DNA of 64,000 bases from Clytia hemisphaerica. Lineage: Eukaryota; Cnidaria; Hydrozoa; Leptothecata; Clytiidae. A program made the position numbers and the translations under genes. The DNA lies in the NCBI GenBank assembly GCA_902728285.1, contig CACVBU010001172.1, forward strand, positions 248,001 through 312,000, read 5' to 3'. Of this stretch, positions 52,860 through 64,000 are shown piece after piece; within the stretch, counting starts at the first letter, position 1; the number at the start of each line of letters is the position of its first letter. Below the pieces are notes generated by a model, which was not told where the DNA came from, made no database searches, and worked only from the letters and a program-made list of their open reading frames with translations.

Positions 52860-53085
52860 AGGTTTTATTTTAACATAAGTGTTCCCGTTTCATATCAGAT
52901 ACATGTTTCAGATCAAGACAGTGTCTGCTTATTGTTATATTTATGCTGATGTGATATAAGCAAAAAAAATGTTTTTCCTCTTTTTGATCATCTTGCTCCA
53001 CATCCGCGTCAATCCAATGTGAAAAAGCTTGAATTAAAATTGATGAGTAAGCAAACGAAGTCAGTCTTATTTAAAAACGAAACTT
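52860..53085. mobile_element. piggyBac-like MITE, copy B (opposite orientation)
   Basis: AGGTTTTATTTT ... AAAAACGAAACTT flanked by TTAA. The body is the reverse complement of copy A (shared GAGCAAGAT / ATCTTGCTC and GCTTATATCA). Confidence 0.8.
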
Positions 53086-53187
53086 TTAAGGTAGAATAAG
53101 GATGGAAGATTCTTCTATCCCATTTCAGATAGACCCTTAGGCCAACGAAAGAAAGAATTATGCCAGCCTTAGTCTGTCTTGCATGTA

Positions 53188-53452
53188 TTTTTTATAAGAA
53201 CAAACTATATAATAACATAAGACTTCAATGGCCAAAATATTAAGAACGAGTTAAGAATATTTTTTAAGGCTTTGTGAACTCTAAAACATAGTTTAGGTAT
53301 AAACTTATTTCTTATTTTCACCATTTTGTGAGCATTTTTGTCCATTTTCTTAAGATTTTAGAGATTGCAAAGCCTTAAAATGTTCTTAACTTGGTCTTAA
53401 CATTTTGGCCATCGAAACATTATGTTCATAGTTTGTTCTTATATAAAAAGTA
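53188..53452. mobile_element. MITE, TTATAAGAAC family, complete copy
   Basis: TTTTTATAAGAACAAACTAT at the left and ATAGTTTGTTCTTATATAAA at the right. Internal TGGCCAAAATATTAAGAAC and its inverse. Confidence 0.82.
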
Positions 53453-53639
53453 ACGTGTACCTTATAGAAATTTTCGTCTGACCTTAATCGAAAATCCTAT
53501 TTAAAAAAAGTTAATCTCAATTATCCATACACTATAATGCCATTTAATATCAATTCAACACTTCTCGACTTTGTAGCAAAAACCAACTTTGATGTAGTAT
53601 CATCAAACACATGAAATACTTCTTAGACCATTATACGTA

Positions 53640-54320
53640 CTCATTTTTGGACCTACCCCGGTGGGGTGGAGGTCCTATAAATTAACCCATGTTCGTTCGT
53701 TCGTTAGTTAGTGTGTTAGTTACCAGCTTTTCTCGAGATTGGCTCATTATTTTTTTCTGATTTTTGGCACAAAGGTGCATGACCATAGACCCTCGAATGT
53801 GACGGAGCCCGATTTTCTAAAAAAAAATTTTTTAGGCAAATTTGGGCCAAAAAACGGCTTAAAAACGGGTTTTTTGGACTTTGTGAAAAATTGGATCATT
53901 AATTTTTTCTGATTTTTAGCATGAAAGTAGGGTACAATCATAGTTAAAGGATGGCTCAAGCAGATTTTTGCAAAAAAATTTTTTTGGCTCAAAAATCGTA
54001 TTTTTATCTATAAGAACCATTTTTAATAAGAATACATCAATGTTCTTAGCCATATTATTATTATTATTTTTATTAATTTTTTTTACGATGAAAATGTCAC
54101 GGTGGAGGCTAATGATTTGAGTTTTCTGTAAACACTTATTATTTTTTTGGCTGAAAAACGAATCTTTATCTATAAGAATCACTATTTACGAGCATATATC
54201 AATGTTATTAGCCAAATTGTTTTTTTATTATTATTTTTTCTAACAGAAGAAAATGTCACGGTAGAGTTCGACGGTTTGAGTTTTCTGGAAACCTTATTTA
54301 TTAAGCTGTGCATTTTTCTG
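53640..54320. repeat. Tandem array, about 158-bp imperfect units
   Basis: Starts after a GTTC/GTTA microsatellite (53688-53724). TCTGATTTTTxGCA recurs at about 53757 and 53909. ATCTATAAGAA...CATCAATGTT.TTAGCCA recurs at about 54007 and 54168. AAAATGTCACGGT.GAG recurs at 54092 and 54252. Confidence 0.65.
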
Positions 54321-54424
54321 ATAGTGGTTTTTATAAAGAAAAGCGCTTAATAGCTTTTTTATTTCTTTTTCAAAAATCTTTTTCAATAGTGTTGATAGTT
54401 TCTCTCAATAGATATGCTTTCATT

Positions 54425-54530
54425 TTCTTTATTTTTTTGTATTTTGACCAGTTATGTCTTATGTGTTTCATTGTTTCAATGTTCACTGATTAGTTTGATA
54501 ACCAGGTAGGTCCATAAAAGTATCGCTTGT
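54425..54530. repeat. Dispersed repeat shared with 37064-37170
   Basis: CCTATGTGTTTCATTGTTTC-type sequence continuing through AGTTTGATAACCAGGTAGGT, with few differences over about 105 bp. Confidence 0.85.
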
Positions 54531-55024
54531 TTTTATAAGAACGTCCACAATTTTTGAACCATTCGGGTGCTCTTAGCTTTAAGGACTTCTTAAATAAAAT
54601 ATGTACCTAAAAATTTATAGTTTCACTTTATTATATAGTTTTATAGAAATTATCTTTTCATACAGGGGGGGGGCACGCAGTTACTACAAGACAGTATGAC
54701 ACTTACTACCGTGGTGGTACTGTATTCAGAAGTTATGAAAACAGTTACTACACAGTGTAGTAACTGCTGTTTGGGGGTGGTGCCAAACACTAAAGCTAGC
54801 ACTTTTGGTGTAGTAAGTGCTTATATTTTAATTATTTTTAAAGAACTTTCAAAATTTTTAAATAAATCGGAAAATAAAAAATTAAAAATAAAGTCTTAGC
54901 CTAAAGATTTTCTTACTATCAGCAATTTGTGAGCATTTTGGCAGTTTTTCTAACTAGCCTTAAAGTGTTCTTAGAATGTTCTTAGATTTTTTGCTCATAT
55001 ACTTTGTTCTTATAAAAAACGTGT
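54524..55024. mobile_element. MITE, TTATAAGAAC family, with internal insertion
   Basis: Left GCTTGTTTTTATAAGAAC, right GTTCTTATAAAAAACGTGT. About 54666-54815 is foreign, with a CAGTTACTACAC / GTGTAGTAACTG hairpin near 54739-54765. Confidence 0.65.
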
Positions 55025-55920
55025 TGTTTGGGTCCTTCTTCCCTCTTTATTTTGGTTTGATATGTTTTATATGTAAAATTGAATTGGATTGTTGTTTTTG
55101 AGACCCAGAATTTGCCCTCTTTCTTTCGACTTACAAAATGCCCGAAATGCCCAAAATCCACTCTAAAAGTTGTTCCGCGAGTATAATGTTTTTTTTAATA
55201 ATTTGTAAAGTTTGCTACTGTGAGAATCTCTAGATCACTCTGAAATGTCATTTTATGTTTCGTTGGAAAGATATTTCTAATAAAACCAAATATTTCGACT
55301 TTTAAAACCCTTTTTACTACTGTATCACTTTTTCAAGTCTTGTCTTGTTGGGAGGTAAATTCTGTGGACCCGGTTATATTTGTAAATATTAAATCAATTT
55401 TTGCCATTATATACTTTGAAAAATCCATTTCAATTTTTCTTACAGAAATAAAAGTCCTTATCTCTCTAGTCTAATCAACTTTCTCAAAACTTGACATGAA
55501 AAAAAATACTTTTTTGTCGAGAAAGAAATTCTGCGGTCAAAAGTTTGTACACCGACTATCTAGACTTAAAAGAATTTAGTAAATAATGTTATTAAAGATA
55601 TTGTGCAAAAAAAAAGAAAGCTCTTTTTTTTAAAAGCTAAAGTAAAAAAATTATCTTAAGTCTGAAAACAGGATCATTCTGTTCAATGATTTACTCTAAA
55701 GTCGTCTTTCTGATTTTGACTTGATAGTTGTGTATACGTGTAAAAACTTCGGTTCGATGATTTTTTTTTTAATTTCTCTCAAAATAATAGAATGATTTAG
55801 TCCTTCCAATATGCTTCTCTCTACCTGGAACATAACGTCATTTTGACGTTCCTTCAACGTTATATCCTGGACGTGAGATGTATGTCGTTGGCTTTTCTCG
55901 GTTGGTGTTGTATACAACTA

Positions 55921-56178
55921 CAGTTGACGCTCTTTAATTCGATGTTCCACTATTAAATACGCTTCCATTATTCGATAATATTGAAAGTCACCATAAACAA
56001 GAAACTGTCATAAACGACGATCTTTTTTTCGATACGCTCCATTATTCGATAATTTTGAAAGTCACCATCAACAAGAAACTCTCATAAACGACACTCCAAT
56101 CGATACGCTCCATTCATTATTCTATCACTTTGATGAGGTCCAATCCCCCTTAAAAATCGAATTAGAGAGTGTCAACAG
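55921..56178. mobile_element. Mariner-like MITE, relative of 21033-21189
   Basis: CAGTTGACGCTCTTTAATTC at the left. Right end GAATTAGAGAGTGTCAACAG. TA on both sides. An internal CCATTATTCGATAAT unit is duplicated. Confidence 0.78.
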
Positions 56179-56405
56179 TATTCAGATTGTGTTGACTCGG
56201 TTGGACTTTAGTAATGATTTTAGATACCCTTGGATATTTGGCAATTATTCCTGAATTTTGGTATTTTTGAAAATTTTCCAGAGATTTTAAAAGCAGGGAG
56301 GAGGTGTATTTGAGATGGAGGAGAATTTTAAATGCAGGGAGGTCAATCAAAATATTAATCAGCAAGAAGAGGCCTTTATTAGGTACCGGGGAGGAAGAAT
56401 TTTTA

Positions 56406-56745
56406 GGGAAGAAATTTTCGCGGGAATTTAATTTCGCGGTTGGTCAAATTATTTTTTTTCGCGGGAATTTAATTTCGCTGTTCATCAATTTTCGAAAAAT
56501 TCGCGGGAATTTAATTTCGCGGTTGCAGGATATTTTTGACCAAAAACGTTATTAAATAAGCAAAAAACCTGTTTTAAGGCTTGAAACAGTACGAATTTGG
56601 GGGAATGCGTGAAATAAATTAAATTTCGCGGGAATTTAATTTCGCGGATTGACGATTTTGTAAAATTTCGCGGGAACTTAATTTCGCGGTTTTAGGCAAA
56701 ATCCGCGAAAACCGCGAAATTTTGTTCCTGCGAAAATTTCTTCCC
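56406..56745. mobile_element. MITE rich in GCGGGAATTTAATTTCGCGG repeats
   Basis: GGGAAGAAATTTTCGC and its complement at the ends, TTA on both sides. The 20-bp motif occurs about five times inside. A larger relative of 17174-17407. Confidence 0.82.
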
Positions 56746-58570
56746 TTAAGGTATCAACAATCGACCCTCCATAATTCGAACGATTACTGGCTCCCATTCC
56801 CCTTGACATTCAAGTTATGGAGCCTCATTATTTGGTAATGAATTTGCAACGTTTATAGCTACAATAAAAATAAATAAATTGACAAATGTAATTGCTAATT
56901 CAATGACGGCAAGACAGCAATGTATTTTCATTTTGAATGCATTTGAGAAACACTGGGGGATCGAATGATTGATTATGGGTTGCTGATGTGATTGGACGAA
57001 GAGCTTCTCCTTGTCAATAGCAGAGAAGGTTTGTAAATATTTGCTATGGTGGTTTTAATCCCAACGAAATAATATCCCATTAAAGTGTTTAAAACTTCGG
57101 TCTTCAGTCCTCGTGTTCGAGCTCAGAAGATTTTATGCTCAGTATTTGTAGGATCTAATACAATACCGTAGAAAGCAATTTGATATTGGGGGAGGCTGAA
57201 GTTTAGTGACACCGCGAGGGCCAACAATGGTCTCTACATTGCTGGAAAATACGCCAAGAATCAATGACAGGAGGAAAATATTTTGAAAATTTTAAGAAAC
57301 TATCTTTGAAAAAATTATAGGGGACAATGCTCTCCCCTGCTCCCCCTCCCTTCCGGTTCTTACAGCAATGTGATAATATCTAAAGCATGATTTTTATAAA
57401 ATTGTAAGACTCGGAAAGATTGTTCTTGAATTTATTCTTAGTTTTATTCAAAATTGTTCTTATTAAAAAACGGTTCTAGGTTTTAAGGGAGGTTTTTAAA
57501 AGTGAAGAAATCGACTTTTTCTTTGTCGAAAGAAAAGAAAAAAAAGCATATGAGCGCTTTTTCTCTAATCGTTACATTTTGCTTGAAACCTTAGCGGGCT
57601 TAGCGAGTGAGAGAAGCGAAAATATTTTTATTTTAAGAACAGTGAGGCTCAAGATCATCAACAATTTAAGGAACGATGTTGATTCCGTAGTGGTGAGTTT
57701 TGAGTATCAAAAATCGACATGAAGCCTAAAATACCTCAATTTCGCCCTAAAAAATAAGAACAGGATAAGAATAATTTTATGCTCTATGTTCCAAAAATAT
57801 AAAGAAAAGCCGGGCCTCAACAAAATTAATGTTTCTTATAAAAAAAGTGCATGGAGAGAAAAAATGACATTTTTTATAGAGAGACAATAAAGTGTGATAA
57901 CCATCTATGTGATTAGCTACATATGTCTCGAAAGAAACAGAAAAGAATTGTTATATATTTTTTCGGTACTTTTTTCTACAAGAAATCTAAAAAACTTATT
58001 TTTGCATCACGCTTGATTCGATGCGTACCTAAACTAGTCCCATGACTTTATGGCAAGAATATTTTCCCCTGAAAACTACAGTAGTCAATCAAACAATTTA
58101 AACCATACTGTCTAGCCTAAAAACTTAGATAGCGAACAAGGGAAACAGAAACTTGAATTGCCACTGCTTTTTATAAGAAAGTTTGCTTTTTTTTGTTTCT
58201 TATAAAAAATACGTAATAATAAAATATAGATACAGTATAAAGCATATTGATCTCAACAAAAAAATTATTCGAATTGTATAAAATTAATCTTTTACTTTGT
58301 ACTGCATTGAAAGCTTTAGTGATATTATTTGACAATTTGTTAGCGGTTCATTTGTTTTGATAGTTATGTGGGTCAAAAACACGATGACTGGAATAAGCGC
58401 TTGAATTACCTAACAGTAAGTCTAAACAATGAGTTTTTAAGCCAATTTGATAAAGTAAGAAATTTTAGTGAATCAATTTTTATGCATTTAGGATGCCGCC
58501 TGTAGAGGTAATAATTAGGGCTTTGATGGGTATCAACCTTCACTTCCCACTAATTTTTGCTTCAGTAATT

Positions 58571-58669
58571 CAGGCCCGGCGGATTAACCGTAAAAGTGGA
58601 GGGGCTAAACGATCAAAATGAGATTGAACTTTCCTCAAAAGCCCAGCCTCCCCGCTTCTGCCGGGCCTG
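58571..58669. repeat. 99-bp element with CAGGCCCGGC ends
   Basis: CAGGCCCGGC and GCCGGGCCTG ends, with AGTGGAGGGGCT / AGCCTCCCCGCTT inside. Target duplication not clear. Confidence 0.65.
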
Positions 58670-58703
58670 AGTAGACAGACTTAATCCATTAAGTTGCACT
58701 ACA

Positions 58704-59090
58704 CATCTTCTTGTATAAGAACATCCAAAAGCCTTTGAATGTACTGAATGACCTTTTTTAGTTTTAATCCTAAAAATTTTTATATTTCCACCAGTCATTT
58801 CTACGATTTCCTAAGATATTGGATGGTAGTTTTGGAAACCATCACTTTCTACAAGTAGGATCTTTGAAGTCCTGCCAAGGCAATCAGCAAACGGGTGCTC
58901 GATACGTTTCTTATAAGAACAAACTATATAAGAACATAAGGCGTCGATGGTCAAAACATTAAGAACATTAAGAACAACTGTAATGCTTCGCATAGGAAAT
59001 ACGCACAAAATGGTGAAAATAAGAACATTTTTAGGCTTAAAACTAAATAAGAGTTAAGAACATCGTCATAGGCTTCAAAAAATTTGTATG
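58704..59090. mobile_element. Two TTATAAGAAC-family fragments
   Basis: A left fragment from about 58711, and an inverted near-complete copy from TTCTTATAAGAACAAACTAT (58909) to GTTAAGAACATCG. Confidence 0.65.
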
Positions 59091-59474
59091 TAGATCGATT
59101 TGTATGTCAGAACATTATCGCGAATGTGTTACGTGCGCCCTTGTAGAAATTTTCTACCGGTTTTACTTTGTTACGCAATTCCAAAAAGACACTGATGTCT
59201 CGGACATTGTAATTTTTAAACCTGTAAATGTAAAATTACCTGATTTTATCTTCCACTCCTGGTTTTATGCCTTTTATTTGTTTAATTGTTTATCGTATTT
59301 TTTTGCTGATTACAGCTCCTCTACTCAAAACTGCATAACTTTTACTTGAAAAATAACGGTATTATTAATCTTTGAGAACTTAGTCTAGAAGACGAACATT
59401 GTGGAGAGTTTTAAAACCAAAGTTTACTGCAGTATTTTTCAAAAATATAATCCCGATTAATTTTCCAAATGATA

Positions 59475-59644
59475 CAGTGCAGTCTTCATAACTCAAACAA
59501 GCACGGGAAACACATACTAATTTGAGGAAAATTCAAGTTATGGAGTAAGTTTTATAAGGCATTGTTTAACTGAAGGGACATGAAAACGTGTTCGAGTTAA
59601 GGAAACATTAAGTTATAGAAGTTCGAGTTAAAGAGACTCTACTG
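59475..59644. mobile_element. Mariner-like MITE, third family
   Basis: CAGTGCAGTCTTCATAACTC at the left and GAGTTAAAGAGACTCTACTG at the right, flanked by TA. 170 bp. Confidence 0.75.
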
Positions 59645-59809
59645 TATTAGAAAGCTGACTTGGTTGATTTGATTTTAAATAAGATAGACACATAGACACC
59701 GAATTTGGCACCGAATTTGGGCACTCATGCCTGTTAACCTTCTTAGCTTCCTGGCAGTTTTCAATAATCGAGTGTAGAAATTGGGTGTTCCAGTGTACCT
59801 ATTCTGTTA

Positions 59810-59955
59810 CTTGTTTTTATATAAGAATGTTGTTTTTCAATTCTTAACTTTTTGGGAAAAATCATCCTGAAATATTCTTACCATATTCTTAATTTTTTGG
59901 CCAATTTTATTATAAATATCCTTATAAAATATAATCTTTCGAAAAAAAGCGTGTA
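59810..59955. mobile_element. MITE fragment of the 373-649 type
   Basis: TTTTTATATAAGAATG start, AAAAAAAGCGTGTAA end, ATATTCTTACCATATTCTTA inside. Confidence 0.65.
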
Positions 59956-61535
59956 AGCGAACCCCCGTTTATTTTCTAAACTCTCAGATTTGTAAGCGTG
60001 ATACCTTTTTAAAACCAAATGGACGGGGGTTTGATAAGAAAAGGTCTTTACTGATATTAAAAAAAGTTAGGTCGAATTGAAGAGCGTGATTTTAAAGCTT
60101 AGTCTCATTGTTGTCCAGGAGATCAAGCGAGAAAATCTTTACACTCTATGCTATTGGTATTTCATGTGAGAGTGATCATAACTTATGCCCTTTTACATTT
60201 TTTTCTATATGATATCTTTATACGTGACTTGACTGTCTTATCATTTTGTGACAAAAAAGTCTAGTCTGTTTTTTGTGTTGTTTTTTTTGGTTAAAGTACT
60301 GAAAGCTGTTGTTTTGATCGTAATTTGGTTCTTCGACAAGGTTTGATCTGTTATTCATTTTCCAAATTTACTTTATTGGAGAAGGAGTCTATACCAGGCA
60401 TTTGATAATGTCCATTATTGGTAAAAATCAAAAGTTGTAATATCTAGTTAGTTAACAAAGTAGGCAAATTTAGTTTGATAAGTCATTTTGGGTCCCGTCA
60501 GATGCAATGTGAAGACTTTAAAACTAATATGGGTCTTGCTTTCTGAGAGACTCTTCGACTGTTTTTGGCCCTTATCACAAGTCTACTACTTTTTGTCTGA
60601 GATTGTATATTATTTTCGTATAGGAGATATTCCGTTCTTCCAAAAAATCGTTCATTTTGAAGCTACCACATCACTCAAACTTTTTTTAAGCTCACTTTTT
60701 TTTCGGTCACGACCCGATCTTTTCTTCAAAATGAAGAGAATCAATATCGATTTTTTTACTCGACGGTTAATGGCAAACTGAATTATCACGGACGAATTTG
60801 ACATTGGATATGTGTTCAAATTTAAGTAGAAATTTACTAAAACTTAATATTTAAGTCACAATTTTTCGTGTTGGTTCCTTGTAGCTGTGATTCTTTAGTA
60901 GTGTTCAACTAGGTGACTATTTTACGGAAAATTGCATTAAATAGGTGTGAATTGTAATGGTTATTTGTTAAGTAACTTTACTTTAATAGGTTCCGGACGT
61001 ATGAGATAATGTCACAAAGATTCAAAAGTGGCTCCTATATATCCTAACTTTTCTACTCAACTTCAAGAAAGCCTCAAAAGGGTTATTCTGTGGTTTAAAA
61101 CAGATTAAAATTTACAGAACTCTATCGTTCTTTTATTGAAATTGAATGGAAACGAAATTTTGTAACATTTTTGATTTTTTGTTGTAGACTTGTTTCAGTT
61201 TTTGACTACATATAGCTTCATCATGAAAATATTGTTCTTATAGTTTGGCTTTTAAACGATTGAATTTAAACTGAAAGTTGTAAACCATGGCTTTTTGAAT
61301 GGCTGGCATAAATTGATTCAGACCTCGAAAGTGATTCCCCTAGCGCCATTCCTCATTTTACGATCACCCCTTTGATTATTATTATTATTATAGCTTAAGA
61401 TTTTTTGCCAAAAGACTTTTACCAAGAGCTTTTTCCCTTGTAAAAAACCTATACCGATGATTATGATGATGATTTCACAATGTTAGCCAACCCTTATGCT
61501 ATAAAGTTTCAAAGCTTCTAAGAGTACCTTATGCC

Positions 61536-61690
61536 ATAGTTTTATTTTTACAAGTGTTCCCGTTTCATATCAGGACAGTGTGCTTACACTATTGTTATAT
61601 TATGCTAATATAAGCAAGAAAATGTTTTTCTTTTCCTCTTTCTGACCAATCTTGCTCCACATCCGTGTCAATCCAATGTGAAAAAGCTTT
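61536..61690. mobile_element. piggyBac-like MITE, truncated copy C
   Basis: Matches 52865-53020 (GTGTTCCCGTTTCATATCAG; ATCTTGCTCCACATCCG; GTCAATCCAATGTGAAAAAG). The right end is missing. Confidence 0.75.
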
Positions 61691-64000
61691 AAGTTTCAAA
61701 GCTTCTATGAGCAAGAAAACGAGAAGGACAATACAGTTATAGTTAACATAGTTTTATCGTCTATTTTTTGTAAGGAACCTCTCGAGAAATGTTTTGAGTA
61801 ATTTTTTCTGACTGATGCAGGGATCTGTGTCCATGGCCAAAGAGAGATTCCAAGCTACAATCATAATCGTAATATTTGAGAAAAAATGGAAATTCCTACG
61901 AAATCTTATTACCACCAACGATTTGGAAGCGCTCTAAATTAGGAAGGGTAGAGTTTTAACTCTGAGTTTTAACGCTAGACTTAAAAGCTTAGGATCTAAG
62001 GAGCCAAAAGTTCAGGAATAGTCCAATAGGGCTCAAAATATAGCTTGGAAGTCTATAAACCCCTCCCGAATTGAAATACTCGAATAAATTTAACAATTAT
62101 AGCCCAAAAGCGACTTTCTCGCCCGATCTCCAAATTTCGAAAAACGATAAAATGAGCTAAGTCTTCAATAGATTTTGACCATGATTATTTGCTTTCAAGT
62201 TTGATGGGAGTTTGATTCCTTGTTAAAGATAATTGAATGATTTTCAAGTACCTGTACGCTGTCAGCTTAATATTTTGGAAAATAAGTTGACCAAAATTAA
62301 TTGGTTTTTAATTGATTTTAAATGGTTTAAATTTTAGAGGTCTTTGGGAGTCGCCAAAGACATAGTCCCCTCATACAATATGATTCAAAGTTTCAACAAA
62401 ATAAAATTTTACCACATAACTTCTCGATATATTATAATATCTCCTTTTACTTTGACTTTCCCCTTTTATTTTTGACTTTCCCATTTCTCATCTTAAAAAC
62501 CACACCCATAAAATTGTTCAGTCTCTTCCAGACCACAAGTGTAGGCTACGACTTATGTAGACTAGCCTCTCCACAAAACGTGGGCTAACTGAATCTCCCA
62601 GGCTAAACGCATTGTTGTAAATCGTTATTATTATGTTCCAATATTCCAGGGCGAACTCCCACGAGAGTTCACGGCTCATCGGATTTATGACCTCTAACCT
62701 TTTTCATTGTTAATAGTCCTTCTAATACTCTTTAAAATTTCAGTTGAAATGAGTTTTTACCACTTTTAACGTTAGATCATTTCTTGAAACATTTATTGGG
62801 ATTCTGTCGCCTAGACTACTGTAAGTCGTCTACTCAAAGCCATATTTTTATATGTCCAGGCTGATTGATGACATTAGTTTTGGTATTTAACGTGGATAGC
62901 CTCTTGGTAAAGTCAGTCAGTCACCTTGTTGGCTAATGTTGGATACGACCGAACTCCTAATTTTTTAATGTTTTCAATGTTTCATTTAAGCCGGAAAATC
63001 TTTGTAGTTGACAAAAAAGACTGTTTTAGTTTTTATTTTAGAGTTCGGTCTTTGCATTTACTTGGTAATCTTTGTAAATGAAAATGTAAATTAAATTTTC
63101 ATACAAAGCGATGCTATTTTTATTAGGAGGGTTAAAATTGAAAAATAACGATTCAAGTATCGGCAGTAAATTGGTTTCAACTTTTGAAACGTTTTAGTTG
63201 GCTTGTTCACGTAAGGTTTAAAAGAAATGTTTAAGAGCATGTTAAAGTCGTATTGTTTATAAAGGTGTAAACTCTTTAAAGTCACGGATCAGTCAAGTAA
63301 AACCTATACATCAAAATGCGTTGACTTAAACTTTCATGAACAAAAGATAGGCTTTTTTTCTCTCTATTCAGTGGGAGACTCACACCAACAGTTTAAGACG
63401 TTTTTAAAGAAGGTCTAAATAAGATTTGTGTCTTAAAAGTACGCCTTAAAGAAAATTCTATTCTATCACTTTCAGTGAAATTCTCAAAAAATCAAAAAAC
63501 CTCGTCTACTAGAAGTACGCTCTGCGACTTTTCATAGTTTAGCGTGTGTTGAGAAAGTTCTCGGAAATTAGAAGGATTTTAAATAAATTCTCCCTTTTTT
63601 AGTTTAAAGGCATTGGCTTTGGCTTTCGGAATAACTTTGCTTGTCATGATTTTTTGCTACCTATCTGTTGTTTTTAATTTCAACCAGTGACTAACTTCTT
63701 AAGTTTTTTAGGCGTTTCTGAATGAGATATTACGCAGTTGACTCGAACTGCAACAGACTCGTGCCAATGCGACGCAAAATTTATGAGTTTTAATGGTCGC
63801 GAGTCGGTCGACCATTAGTTCTTTTTTAAATCATTTGCTCATCCGTAAAAATCAAGTCACAATCCAGATCCAAATGTAGTCGTGTGCAGTGGCATTTTAA
63901 ATTTCAAATTAATTTTTGAGTGATATTTTTAAAATTCGTTGCTCATCCAGCTACTTTAGTGGCAAGCTTACCTCACACAGTGCAATAATGAACATTTTAA
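61691..64000. other. Gene-free right end
   Basis: AT-rich, no exon, element or RNA gene that I can support. Confidence 0.5.

Larger units (their letters stand above)
48343..64000 (+). other. Presumed downstream intron of the dsRBD gene
   Basis: No continuation of the dsRBD found by eye. AT-rich with many small elements (listed separately). 49011-51724 and 59958-61535 show nothing I can name. Confidence 0.45.

Noticed and set aside
58571-58669. hAT call for the CAGGCCCGGC element
   Set aside because: The flanks do not form an 8- or 5-bp duplication, so it is listed only as an inverted-repeat element.
61820-61880. Possible dsRBD continuation exon after a GATGCAG acceptor
   Set aside because: In the needed phase it stops within about 20 codons and shows no dsRBD motif.

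Overview
The window is nuclear DNA of an invertebrate animal. Genes are split by GT-AG introns, the background is AT-rich, and there is a complete BEL/Pao LTR retrotransposon (a group known only from metazoans). The host genes are an animal sorbin/vinexin-type SH3 adaptor, an alpha-tubulin and the start of a double-stranded-RNA-binding protein. I cannot place the phylum from sequence alone.

Layout. (1) 1-21,745, + strand: the 3' part of a SORBS (CAP/ponsin/vinexin/ArgBP2) family gene. Eight coding exons encode a charged helical segment, two SH3 domains, a polar linker and a C-terminal third SH3. Its introns are full of mobile DNA. One intron (3,519-15,479) holds a non-LTR retrotransposon split by an 8.4-kb BEL/Pao element with 0.8-kb LTRs and a 5-bp target duplication. 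Another intron (17,666-21,215) holds a 1.97-kb CACTA-type element with long inverted arms. (2) 24,340-27,080, + strand: a four-exon alpha-tubulin gene encoding 451 residues, apparently intact. (3) 27,080-42,240: no host gene recognised; non-LTR retrotransposon relics and many small inverted-repeat elements. (4) About 42,240 to the right edge, + strand: the 5' end of a dsRNA-binding-domain gene. Two exons are visible, with large introns that probably run past the window.

Mobile elements dominate. Several small elements have both readable terminal inverted repeats and target duplications: 5 bp (hAT-like), TTA (Harbinger-like), TTAA (piggyBac-like), TA (mariner-like), 9 bp (Mutator-like) and CGT (CACTA). 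The most unusual structures are a perfect 118-bp spacerless palindrome at 32,180-32,297, a four-fold tandem copy of an intron-exon junction at 2,590-2,830, a 26-fold octapeptide repeat in the BEL Gag-like frame, and seven same-direction frameshifts along that element despite near-identical LTRs.

The three host genes are transcribed in the same direction but have unrelated jobs: actin/adhesion scaffolding, microtubules and dsRNA binding. I see no operon-like or pathway link. No CRISPR array, rRNA, tRNA or prokaryotic feature was found.
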